Program-made: the position numbers and the translations under genes | Assembly (NCBI GenBank): GCA_024398105.1 | Contig: JAKSJP010000012.1 | Coordinates: 1 to 64,000 of the forward strand | Length of the DNA stretch: 64,000 bases | Reading direction: 5' to 3' | Source of the DNA: Bacteroidales bacterium | GTDB lineage: Bacteria > Bacteroidota > Bacteroidia > Bacteroidales > UBA932 | Notes under the pieces: generated by a model | What the model saw: the letters and a program-made list of their open reading frames with translations, nothing else | The model's database searches: none | What the model was told of the DNA's origin: nothing | In this document: positions 25,732-34,981 of the stretch, piece by piece | Numbering within the stretch: the stretch's first letter is position 1 | Layout: every line of letters begins with the position of its first letter

Positions 25732-27990
25732 ATGAAGGAATCACGGATAATAGCGAAATTCATCAGCGACCAGCTTTCGCAGTGGCCGCTGGCTTCTGCC
25801 AACTTCCGCTCCCTCAAGTCTGTCCAGACGAAGGAACTGGAAGTCGGAGGGCTCAAGGTACGTCTGCAGCACAATCCCGGGAGAATACGCTCCACTGCAG
25901 CCAAGGTCGATTCGGCCTCACTCAAGGCTCGCAAGTGCTTCCTCTGCGCAGAGAACAGGCCTTCGGAGCAGAAATTCCTCCGATTCGAAGGACGAAAAGG
26001 CCGTAAGTATGAGATACTTCTCAACCCATATCCTATCTTCCCGTCACATCTGACGATCGCGTGCGCATCCCACACTGAGCAGTCAATCTGGAAAAGGTAT
26101 GTGGACATGATGGACCTTGCCCACCACTATACAGACTACACTATCTTCTACAACGGTCCACGCTGCGGAGCTTCCGCGCCTGACCATCTCCACTTCCAGG
26201 CCTGTCCACGCGGCCAGATGCCTCTGGAGGCTGAGATAGACCGTCTTCTGGATATGGAAGAATCCCAGGACCTGGAGTTCCTCACCAACGTCCAGGAGGC
26301 CCAGCTCTACAGATACAGAAATTTCACAAGAGGCGTGTTCGTGCTGCGCGCAAGGACCTCCAAGTCCATGGCAAAGCTCTTCTACCGCCTTCTTGAATGT
26401 GCACACATCCCGGAAGGGGAGAGGGAACCTATGTTCAACCTCCTTACCTGGTACAAGTGTCGCACCGCAGGTGCGGAACGTCCTGCAGGCAATACGCATG
26501 GTCTTGCTCCGTTCGAATACAGGGCGATAGTCCTGTTCCGCGAGAACCACCGTCCACACCACTTCTTCAGTGAAGGCCCGGACCATCTTACCATCAGCCC
26601 AGGCTGTGCCGACATGGCAGGCCTCTTCATCATCCCAGATCCCGAGGACTATGCCAAGCTCGACTCGAAGCTGCTTGCTGAGGTGCTGGATGAGGTATCG
26701 ATCTCAAAGGATGGCGAGGAAGACATAGTATGGAGACTCACCAGAACCCAGCCTGAGATACAGGTGGGCATCATGTCCGGAGATGAGATCGCCTTCGAGA
26801 TGATCTCTGATGGCGCAGGGGTCCAGAAAGTCTCATATCGCGACGGAAAGATTGACTACAACGGAACTCTCTTTGACGAACTGCTTTTTGATTCAGTCAC
26901 GATGTCGACCTTGTTCGCAGAGCCAAGTTTCATACTCTACGGCGTTACAATAGGCGTCAACTTCCACTGGGAAAGGAAACAGACCCAGAAGTTCGCAGGT
27001 TCGCTGAAATTCATAGTTGACGGCGACAAGGTCGTGGCTGTCAATGTGATAGGCGTCGAGGACTATCTGCTGAGCGTCATCTCGTCGGAGATGAAGGCCT
27101 CGGCGACTCTTGAGTTCCTGAAGGCCCATGCTGTCATCTCGCGTTCATGGGTGATGTCCCAGATCGCGCACAGGCAGTCGGAAAGGTACCATGGTACCGA
27201 AACCCCTCAGCCGGAGGCCATCAAGGACGGCGTAGTCGACATCGTCAAATGGTTCGACCATGAAGACCATACGAAGTTCGATGTCTGCGCCGACGACCAT
27301 TGCCAGCGCTACCAGGGACTGACCATGGCCGTAGGCGGGAATGTCCGCAAAGCCATCGACCAGACCTGGGGGGAAGTCCTGACAAGCGGAGGCGAGATAT
27401 GCGACGCACGCTTCTCGAAGTGCTGCGGCGGAATCATGGAGGAATTCTCCGCATGCTGGGAGGACAAGGACTATCCATATCTGCAGGCCATCCCTGATAC
27501 TCCGGGGAACGAGCCAGGCGGCAAGGATTTCTGCAATACATCGGACGAGGGCATCCTCAGCCAGGTACTCAATGACTACGACCTTGAGACCAAGGATTTC
27601 TACAGGTGGACGACCCGCTACAACAGGGCGGTCCTCGCAGACCTTATCACCCGTCGCTCAGGATACGAGATAGGCGAGCTGAAGGCTCTGACACCTCTTG
27701 AAAGAGGAAAGTCAGGCAGGATAACAAGGCTCCGAATCGAAGGAAGCAAGCTTACCATGAACGTAGGCAAGGAACTGATGATCAGGAAGTTCCTGTCGGA
27801 GTCGCATCTTAAGAGCTCGGCCTTTGACGTCCGTTACGAAGGAGATGACGTCATCCTCGAAGGAAAGGGCTGGGGACACGGAGTCGGACTCTGCCAGATA
27901 GGCGCCGCCGTGATGTCCTACAATGGCTATGGATACAAGGAGATACTCCTGCACTATTATCCGGGAACTGTAATAGAAAAGAGATGTTAA
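25732..27990 (+). CDS. Fusion of HIT/GalT-like (DUF4922) domain with SpoIID/LytB domain
   Basis: A 752-aa two-module protein. The first ~340 residues look like a galactose-1-phosphate uridylyltransferase/HIT-type nucleotide-sugar enzyme: a Cys pair in KCFLCAENRP (about residue 70), NPYPIFPSHLTIA, and an active-site-like PDHLHFQ near residue 153. From about residue 400 the protein is a SpoIID/LytB domain (GVEDYLLSVISSEM, AHAVISRSW, and GWGHGVGLCQIGA near residue 712); SpoIID is a lytic transglycosylase for peptide-free peptidoglycan strands. No signal peptide is seen, which is odd for a wall enzyme. Its stop overlaps the AmpG-like start by 7 bases, so the two are coupled. Function of the combination is unknown. 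Confidence 0.8.
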   Translation: MKESRIIAKFISDQLSQWPLASANFRSLKSVQTKELEVGGLKVRLQHNPGRIRSTAAKVDSASLKARKCFLCAENRPSEQKFLRFEGRKGRKYEILLNPYPIFPSHLTIACASHTEQSIWKRYVDMMDLAHHYTDYTIFYNGPRCGASAPDHLHFQACPRGQMPLEAEIDRLLDMEESQDLEFLTNVQEAQLYRYRNFTRGVFVLRARTSKSMAKLFYRLLECAHIPEGEREPMFNLLTWYKCRTAGAERPAGNTHGLAPFEYRAIVLFRENHRPHHFFSEGPDHLTISPGCADMAGLFIIPDPEDYAKLDSKLLAEVLDEVSISKDGEEDIVWRLTRTQPEIQVGIMSGDEIAFEMISDGAGVQKVSYRDGKIDYNGTLFDELLFDSVTMSTLFAEPSFILYGVTIGVNFHWERKQTQKFAGSLKFIVDGDKVVAVNVIGVEDYLLSVISSEMKASATLEFLKAHAVISRSWVMSQIAHRQSERYHGTETPQPEAIKDGVVDIVKWFDHEDHTKFDVCADDHCQRYQGLTMAVGGNVRKAIDQTWGEVLTSGGEICDARFSKCCGGIMEEFSACWEDKDYPYLQAIPDTPGNEPGGKDFCNTSDEGILSQVLNDYDLETKDFYRWTTRYNRAVLADLITRRSGYEIGELKALTPLERGKSGRITRLRIEGSKLTMNVGKELMIRKFLSESHLKSSAFDVRYEGDDVILEGKGWGHGVGLCQIGAAVMSYNGYGYKEILLHYYPGTVIEKRC

Positions 27991-29267
27991 AGAAAACAAG
28001 TGCGAATCCGTGGGCATGGGTCCCGTCGGTGTACATATTCGAAGGTCTTCCTAACGCGATAGTCAACACGGTGTCACTCATCGTGTTCAAGAACATGGGA
28101 ATGCCGAACGACAAGCTTACGCTCTATACTTCGCTCCTGTCGTTCCCATGGATACTCAAGATCGTGCTCAGCCCGTTCGTCGACTCGGTCAGCAGGAAAA
28201 GGACATGGACCGTCGTGATGCAGATGATGATGGTCGTCTGTACCTGCCTTCTCGGACTTACCCTCCCGAAGGGCTCGCTAAGCCTTATACTCGTGCTGTT
28301 CCTGGTGACGGCGTTCTCGTCTTCGATCCATGACATAGCCGCAGACGGCTTCTACATGCTCGGCCTTGACGAACACCGCCAGTCGCTTTTCGTCGGCGTC
28401 CGCAACACCTTCTTCCGCCTGGCTCTCCTGTGCGGACAGGGCCTGCTCGCAATCATCGCCGGCGTTTTCCAGAACCATGGCCAGGACGCCGTAGGTTCAT
28501 GGTCAGTGACACTCGTAGGCTGTTCTGCAGTGATGGCGCTGGTCGCTTTCTGGGACATGGTGTCGATGCCTCGCCCTGCAGCTGATGCTCCAAGGGAAGG
28601 CAAGGGAGTCAAGGCTACGCTGCTTGAGCTCGCCGAGCTTTTCAGGTCTTTCGTGGCGAAGAAGGAATTCCTTCTTGCGCTCTTCTTCCTGCTGCTCTAC
28701 CGCCTTCCCGAGGCATTCTCGATAAAGATGCTGATTCCTTTCCTCAAAGACGCAAGGGAAGTCGGAGGACTGGCGATGGGAGACGTGCAGGTCGGTCTGG
28801 CCAACGGTACCATAGGCGTGATCGCCCTTCTTCTCGGCGGTATACTCGGCGGAATAGCCGGAGGCAGGTGGGGCCTTAAGAAATGCCTGATCCCTATGGC
28901 GCTCAGTCTTGCTCTCCCGTGCGTGGTGTACCTCTATCTCAGCCTTGTCCAGCCTATGGGCGTGCTGCCGGTCTACCTCTGCATAGCTGTCGACCAGTTC
29001 GGATACGGTTTCGGATTCACTGCATACACCCTATATATGCTATATTACTCACGAGGAAAGTTCCAGACCTCGCACTATGCGTTCTGTACCGTCCTCATGA
29101 CTTTCAGCATGATGCTCCCTGGCCTCGTAGCCGGCAAGATCCAGATGGCGATAGGCTATCCTGCATTCTTTGCCATGGTCATGGTATGCTGCCTTGTGAC
29201 CGTAGCAGTCACATTATTGATAAGAAGAATAATCCCTGAAGGATATGGAAAGAAAGATACTCAGTAG
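27984..29267 (+). CDS. MFS permease, AmpG-like (muropeptide/amino sugar)
   Basis: A 427-aa membrane protein with about twelve helices and an AmpG-like N terminus (PSVYIFEGLPNAIVNTVSLIVFKNMG, then KIVLSPFVDSVSRKRTW as the loop 2-3 basic motif). AmpG proteins import anhydro-muropeptides, and related Bacteroidetes permeases bring in free MurNAc. Position supports the role: it is translationally coupled to the SpoIID fusion upstream and overlaps namZ by 23 bases downstream. Substrate could be MurNAc, anhMurNAc or a disaccharide. Confidence 0.8.
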   Translation: MLKKTSANPWAWVPSVYIFEGLPNAIVNTVSLIVFKNMGMPNDKLTLYTSLLSFPWILKIVLSPFVDSVSRKRTWTVVMQMMMVVCTCLLGLTLPKGSLSLILVLFLVTAFSSSIHDIAADGFYMLGLDEHRQSLFVGVRNTFFRLALLCGQGLLAIIAGVFQNHGQDAVGSWSVTLVGCSAVMALVAFWDMVSMPRPAADAPREGKGVKATLLELAELFRSFVAKKEFLLALFFLLLYRLPEAFSIKMLIPFLKDAREVGGLAMGDVQVGLANGTIGVIALLLGGILGGIAGGRWGLKKCLIPMALSLALPCVVYLYLSLVQPMGVLPVYLCIAVDQFGYGFGFTAYTLYMLYYSRGKFQTSHYAFCTVLMTFSMMLPGLVAGKIQMAIGYPAFFAMVMVCCLVTVAVTLLIRRIIPEGYGKKDTQ

Positions 29268-30654
29268 AATACTCATAGTCACCGCGTTGCTGGTCCTCTT
29301 CCCAGGCCAGGCCTCAGCCCAGTTCTGGAAGAAGATATTCAAGGGCAGGGCACCGCGTGTCCAGACCGTCTACGTCCATGATACTGTATATGTCGACCGT
29401 GTGGAGACCGTCGAGAAGGCTGTCCTCGTCGAGAAGATCGTGGAGAAGGAAGTGCCTGTGGACAGACCTGTGGTGAAGCCCGGCATCGAGGTCCTCCGTG
29501 ACTCAGGCTTCAAGGGTCTCAAGGGCAAGAGGGTAGGCCTCGTCACCAATCCCAGCGGCGTCGACCATGCTCTGAAGTCGACCATCGATATCCTGTTCGA
29601 GGCTCCTGATGTCAATCTTGTCGCGCTTTTCGGTCCCGAGCACGGTGTCCGCGGAGATGCCTATGCGGGCGATGAGGTGTCCGACTCAAAGGACTCCAAG
29701 ACCGGCCTTCCAGTCTATTCGATCTACGGCTCGTACAGGGAACCGTCCCAGAAGATGCTCGAGGGAATCGACATCATGGTATATGATATCCAGGATGTCG
29801 GAACCCGCTCATATACCTTCATCAGCTCGCTCGGCCTGGTGATGAGGGCCTGTGCAAAGAAGGGTATCGAGGTGATGGTCCTTGACCGACCTAACCCTCT
29901 TGGCGGCAACAAGATAGAAGGCAGCTACGTCGAGCCTGGCTTCTTCTCGTTCGTCAGCCAGTTCAGGATTCCTTATGTCTATGGACTGACGGTAGGCGAG
30001 TTCGCGCAGATGATCAACGAGGAGGGCATGAACCGTGGCCAGAAAGGCAACGAGGATCATCTCAGATGCTCTCTTACGGTCATCCCTATGGAGGGATGGA
30101 CCCGCGACATGCTCTACACCGACACCGGTCTCCCATGGATACTTCCGTCTCCGAACATCCCTTATCCTCAGTCCGCAGTCAACTATCCATCGTCCGGTAT
30201 CTGCGGCGAGCTCAGCGGCTACCTCAACATCGGAATCGGCTACAATCTTCCTTTCGGAACCTTCGCGGCTGAGTGGATCGACGCCGACGCTCTGCTTGCA
30301 AAGCTCCAGAGCTACCATCTCCCGGGAGTCGACTTCAGACCTATACACTACAAGCCGTTCTACGGAGGAATGGCCAACAAGCTCCTCCACGGCGTCCAGT
30401 TTTCATATACGGATTACGAGGCCGCACACATCAGCCTGACCCAGTTCTATGTCATGCAGGCGGTCAATGAACTTTATCCGAAGCACAACCCGTTCGCGAA
30501 CAAGGACCGCAACGACATGCTCGATAAGGTTTGTGGTACGGATTATGTAAGAACTACATTTGCAGAGAGACTGAAAGTCTCTGACATCATCGACTGGTGG
30601 ACAAAAGACGAGTCGGATTTCAGAGAGCTCTCCGCCCGTTACCATATCTATTAA
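29245..30654 (+). CDS. namZ: NamZ-type exo-beta-N-acetylmuramidase (DUF1343, GH171)
   Basis: Exported enzyme of the DUF1343 family, known from B. subtilis NamZ to release MurNAc from the non-reducing end of peptide-free peptidoglycan. The 469-aa protein has a signal peptide ending PGQASAQ, then a charged Val/Glu/Lys-rich linker (residues ~50-80), then the domain: GKRVGLVTNPSGVDH, VALFGPEHGVRGDAYAG, DIMVYDIQDVGTRSYTFISS and VLDRPNPLGG. The Glu of GPEHG is a plausible catalytic residue. It overlaps the permease gene, so release and uptake of amino sugar are coexpressed. No murQ or murK is in this window. Confidence 0.9.
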   Translation: MERKILSRILIVTALLVLFPGQASAQFWKKIFKGRAPRVQTVYVHDTVYVDRVETVEKAVLVEKIVEKEVPVDRPVVKPGIEVLRDSGFKGLKGKRVGLVTNPSGVDHALKSTIDILFEAPDVNLVALFGPEHGVRGDAYAGDEVSDSKDSKTGLPVYSIYGSYREPSQKMLEGIDIMVYDIQDVGTRSYTFISSLGLVMRACAKKGIEVMVLDRPNPLGGNKIEGSYVEPGFFSFVSQFRIPYVYGLTVGEFAQMINEEGMNRGQKGNEDHLRCSLTVIPMEGWTRDMLYTDTGLPWILPSPNIPYPQSAVNYPSSGICGELSGYLNIGIGYNLPFGTFAAEWIDADALLAKLQSYHLPGVDFRPIHYKPFYGGMANKLLHGVQFSYTDYEAAHISLTQFYVMQAVNELYPKHNPFANKDRNDMLDKVCGTDYVRTTFAERLKVSDIIDWWTKDESDFRELSARYHIY

Positions 30655-30670
30655 CTAAACAACCGTATAT

Positions 30671-32506
30671 ATGAGAAACTTGACAAACAGACTTCTTGCA
30701 GCGCTCCTCGCCGCATCGACCGTCTGCTTCAGTGCTGACCTCAACGCTCAGACCAGAAGCACCGCCGGCTCCCAGAGCCGTTCGACCAGTTCTTCACGCT
30801 CGTCCGGTTCCCAGACCAGCTCATCGCGCTCTACGAGCTCTCAGAACCGTTCGACCTCTGGAAGCACCGCTTCCAGATCGTCTTCGGGCTCTTCGGCTTC
30901 GCGTCCGTCATCTTCAAGCTCAGCAAGCAGATCGTCCGGTTCCTCAGCGAACCGCTCTTCCAGCGCATCTGTCAGTCGCCCTTCCAGCTCGACCGCCAGC
31001 CGCTCAAGCAGCTACGGCTCTTCAGCCGGTCGTTCAAGCAGTTCAACTGCCAGCCGTTCAAGCAGCTACGGCTCATCAAGCAACGATCAGGTCCGTCGCT
31101 CAAGCAGCGCTGCCGCTTCTTCAACCAGCCGCTCAAGCAGTTCGACTGCCAGTCGCTCTTCAGCGCCAGGCAACAACACTCAGGTCAGAAGGCCTACGAC
31201 CACATCAGGCTACAGCAATGGCTCAACCACCAGCAGACAGTCAAGCTCAACTGCCAGCCGCTCAAGCAGCTACGGCACATCAGGCAATGACCAGGCCCGC
31301 AGGTCCAGCAGCACTGTCAACCGTTCATCTGGCTCTGCAAGCTCAGTTAACCGTTCATCTGGCTCTGCAAGCTCAGTTAATCGTTCATCTGGCTCTGCAA
31401 GCGCTCCTGGCAATCAGGTCAGAAGGTCTACGACCACTTCAGGCACAAGCTCAGGCAGGTCATCTGCTACAGCCGCTCCTGGCCAGACCAGACGTGTTGC
31501 GGGTGCACCTGCGACCAGCAATTCAATAGGCACAGGTTCAGAATCAGGCGTACGTCGTGCTACTTCGGCCAGCGCAAACCGAAGCACAGCATCTGCTGCG
31601 CCACAGGGAACCGTACGTTCAGCTACTGCGCAGAACAGCGTGTCAAGACAGGGTCTCGGCTCAGCCAAGGAGCAGAATGACAGGAACGTGGGACCTTCTA
31701 AGGACAGAGACGTCAACGACCGCTTCGTGGACAACAACTCTCACAACAACCACTATTATGACGACCACAGGATGGACGGCCATAATATCATGAGAGTCCA
31801 CCCAAGGGAGAGAGACTTCATCGTGCACGAACATATCGGCAGCTTCTGGGGACATAATCCTCACTACTTCGGCTACCGCGTCCACGTTCTTCCTCCACGC
31901 TATACCAGAGTCAGATACTATGGTATCGACTACTTCCGCTACGGCAACGTCTACTACAGGGCTCATGGTGGCTACTATGTAGTCTGCAGGCCTCCTTTCG
32001 GAGTCGTGATCGACGAGATCCTCCACGACATCGCATGGCATCACGTACGCTTCGCATACTATCCAAGTGTATACAGGACCTATACAGGCTTTGATACATA
32101 CAGCAGGTATATCGACGAGCAGAACAGGCAGATCGCGCGCAACAATGCGATCCTCGCCCAGCAGAACAGCCAGATCGCTATGAATCTTAACTCTGCAGAC
32201 AGGTCTTACGAGATCGCGAATGCCCTCGGACTTGCACAGAGCTATGCATATGCAGATCAGGAATACTTCTACTCAGATGGAGTGTTCTATATCGAGAAGG
32301 ATGGCAGGTACCAGACAATCGTCCCTCCTGCAGGAGCACTTGTCGAGGAACTTCCTGATGACTACGACACTATCACTCTCGGAAACGCAGAGTACTACAG
32401 GGTCGACGACACAGTCTACAGGACAACCCTCGTCGACGGTCATCCTTACCTTGAGGTCCTTGGCCAGATGTATGGCAACCTCGCTAGACAGAATTCACTC
32501 TTCTAG
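30671..32506 (+). CDS. Exported serine-rich low-complexity protein with DUF6515-like C terminus
   Basis: A 611-aa protein with a signal peptide (cleavage near DLNAQ). Residues about 25-330 are almost wholly Ser, Arg, Thr, Ala, Gly and Asn, in repeats such as SRSSSYGSS and VNRSSGSASS, giving a basic, disordered segment. From about residue 370 there is a Tyr/His-rich folded region (HVLPPRYTRVRYYGIDYFRYG, VYYRAHGGYYVV) resembling the DUF6515 family, and a final segment with two copies of a FYxxxGVFYI/EYYRVDDTVYR-like motif. Function unknown; a wall- or envelope-associated role is a guess. It follows namZ by 16 bases and ends at a strong terminator. Confidence 0.8.
   Translation: MRNLTNRLLAALLAASTVCFSADLNAQTRSTAGSQSRSTSSSRSSGSQTSSSRSTSSQNRSTSGSTASRSSSGSSASRPSSSSSASRSSGSSANRSSSASVSRPSSSTASRSSSYGSSAGRSSSSTASRSSSYGSSSNDQVRRSSSAAASSTSRSSSSTASRSSAPGNNTQVRRPTTTSGYSNGSTTSRQSSSTASRSSSYGTSGNDQARRSSSTVNRSSGSASSVNRSSGSASSVNRSSGSASAPGNQVRRSTTTSGTSSGRSSATAAPGQTRRVAGAPATSNSIGTGSESGVRRATSASANRSTASAAPQGTVRSATAQNSVSRQGLGSAKEQNDRNVGPSKDRDVNDRFVDNNSHNNHYYDDHRMDGHNIMRVHPRERDFIVHEHIGSFWGHNPHYFGYRVHVLPPRYTRVRYYGIDYFRYGNVYYRAHGGYYVVCRPPFGVVIDEILHDIAWHHVRFAYYPSVYRTYTGFDTYSRYIDEQNRQIARNNAILAQQNSQIAMNLNSADRSYEIANALGLAQSYAYADQEYFYSDGVFYIEKDGRYQTIVPPAGALVEELPDDYDTITLGNAEYYRVDDTVYRTTLVDGHPYLEVLGQMYGNLARQNSLF
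31317..31406 (+). repeat. Three 30-bp in-frame tandem repeats
   Basis: Three near-identical 30-bp units, each encoding VNRSSGSAS(S/A), inside the serine-rich gene. Differences are single synonymous changes (gtc/gtt, aac/aat), which points to recent duplication. Confidence 0.85.
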
Positions 32507-32517
32507 GAAGGATAAAT

Positions 32518-32559
32518 GAAACAGTAAAGCGGACCCATCCGGGTCCGCTTTACTGTTTC
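32518..32559 (+). terminator. Strong terminator, 19-bp perfect stem
   Basis: GAAACAGTAAAGCGGACCC (32518-32536), ATCC loop, then the exact complement (32541-32559). It lies 11 bases after the serine-rich gene. A degenerate copy of its right arm follows at 32562-32583. Confidence 0.88.
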
Positions 32560-32600
32560 CCAGGGTCCGCTTCACTGCTTTCCGCAGTTTCTCTATCCCC

Positions 32601-32887
32601 GAGACCTGGTGCGGAGATATGCTTTCTGCCGGTGCGGGGTTGGGTTGCCTGCCCCCGGTCTCGTCATTTTTCCGAGACCTGGTGCGGAGATATGCTTTCT
32701 GCCGGTGCGGGGTTGGGCTGCCTGCCCCCGGTCTCGTCGTTTTTCCGAGACCTGGTGCGGAGATGTGTCCTCTGCCGGTGCGTGGTTGGGCTGCCTGCCC
32801 CCGGTCTCGTCGTTTTTCTGAGACCTGGTGCGGAGATATGCTTTCTGCCGGTGCGGGGTTGGGTTGCCTGCCCCCGGTCCCGTCCAA
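32601..32887. repeat. Four tandem copies of a 73-bp unit
   Basis: Units start at 32601, 32674, 32747 and 32820 with an exact 73-bp period and only a few substitutions; the fourth diverges at its end. Each begins GAGACC and carries GGTCTC about 60 bases later, so each can fold on a 6-bp stem, and each has a G-rich core (GGTGCGGGGTTGGG) and a T-run before the next unit. Since 73 is not a multiple of three and the unit has few stops, several spurious open frames run through on both strands. It lies between the serine-rich gene and murI; no gene is supported here. Confidence 0.92.
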
Positions 32888-32953
32888 TCAGGTGGGATGG
32901 GCAACTTACTCTTTGAGGCTCACAGGCTGACAGTTATCTATGGATATGTCAAC

Positions 32954-33796
32954 CTATCTTCTAGGATAAATCAGATTGAAAAGATTCTCGAGCGCCTTAG
33001 GGTCGCCTGAGGACATGAGCTTGACGGCGGGTCTCTTCGGGGACCCGTTCTCGTTTCCCCTGCTGAGGGCGATGCCGTCCTTGCGCATGACGTCGGTAAG
33101 GTGTCTTGCCACGGCCGGAGCGGGGTCGATGAAGCGGATCCCGCGAGGAGCAAGCTTCTGCATGGTCTCAACGAGGAAAGGGTAGTGCGTGCAGCCGAGG
33201 ACGATCGTGTCGGCACCATGGTCCAGAAGCGGCTGGAGGCTTTCCCTGACGACTGATTCGGCCTCTTCTCCGGAAAGCTGTCCTTTCTCGACCAGCTCGA
33301 CGAATCCCTTGCCGACATGCTCGCAGATCTGGCAGTTGTCCTCGAAGTTGCCCTTGGTGTTAAGGTACTTGGATCCTTTCAGGGTGCCGGCTGTGGCGAG
33401 GACACCGATCACTCCGGTCTTCGTCCCGAGGGCCGCAGGCTTGACTGCCGGTTCCATGCCTATGAAGCTGATATGGTCATGGTGCCCGCCGCTGAGGGCA
33501 AGTACCCGTTCGCGGACGGCCGGATCACCCGGGTCGGAGTAGTCTTTGCGCAGCGTCGCTATCGCGGCCGCCGTGGCTGTATTGCATGCGACGACTATGA
33601 TGTCGGCACCTTGGCGGATAAGGTCTTCGGAGATCGTTCGGCACCTGTCCTGGATATACTCGGCGGTCTTGTCGCCGTATGGACAGAAGGCGCTGTCGGC
33701 GAAATAGAGGTACTTTTCGTTGGGCAGGATGTCGAATATGGCGCGGAGGACAGAAAGTCCGCCGAGTCCAGAGTCGAATATGCCGATAGTTGCCAC
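32954..33796 (-). CDS. murI: Glutamate racemase
   Basis: Makes D-glutamate for peptidoglycan from L-glutamate. The start is placed at GTG 33796 (VATIGIFDSGLGG, 280 aa); an ATG at 33874 would run 23 bases into prfB, whereas a minus-strand TATATTTG box at 33819-33826 gives a transcript starting near 33812. Catalytic cysteines are in VACNTATAAA and LGCTHYPFL, with FIDPAP after them. Signature FDSGLGGLSVL and ADSAFCPYGDK are complete. Divergent from prfB; the 73-bp repeat array lies downstream. Confidence 0.93.
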   Translation of the reverse strand: MATIGIFDSGLGGLSVLRAIFDILPNEKYLYFADSAFCPYGDKTAEYIQDRCRTISEDLIRQGADIIVVACNTATAAAIATLRKDYSDPGDPAVRERVLALSGGHHDHISFIGMEPAVKPAALGTKTGVIGVLATAGTLKGSKYLNTKGNFEDNCQICEHVGKGFVELVEKGQLSGEEAESVVRESLQPLLDHGADTIVLGCTHYPFLVETMQKLAPRGIRFIDPAPAVARHLTDVMRKDGIALSRGNENGSPKRPAVKLMSSGDPKALENLFNLIYPRR

Positions 33797-33818
33797 TGTT
33801 TGCCGTCTTATTGTCCTA

Positions 33819-33846
33819 CAAATATAAGAAATCTTCAGTATATTTG
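33819..33846. promoter_or_regulatory. Divergent -7 boxes of murI and prfB
   Basis: Minus-strand TATATTTG at 33819-33826 faces murI. Plus-strand TATATTTG at 33839-33846 faces prfB. Only 12 bases lie between them. Both match the Bacteroidetes -7 consensus and they decide the start codons of the two genes. Confidence 0.7.
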
Positions 33847-33851
33847 TGGAT

Positions 33852-34958
<1,107 letters not shown>

Positions 34959-34981
34959 ACAAACAAAAAATATCATACAAA

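Noticed and set aside
30696-31529. 277-codon open frame in another plus-strand frame of the serine-rich gene
   Set aside because: The repetitive serine codons lack stops in the shifted frame (giving Pro/Ala/Arg-rich text). The frame with signal peptide and folded C terminus is the real one.
32601-32887. Possible CRISPR array
   Set aside because: Units are contiguous with no unique spacers, and no cas genes are near.
32495-32930. Five overlapping open frames on both strands through the 73-bp repeats
   Set aside because: The period of 73 (not a multiple of three) rotates the same stop-free unit through all frames. No start context or family motif supports translation.
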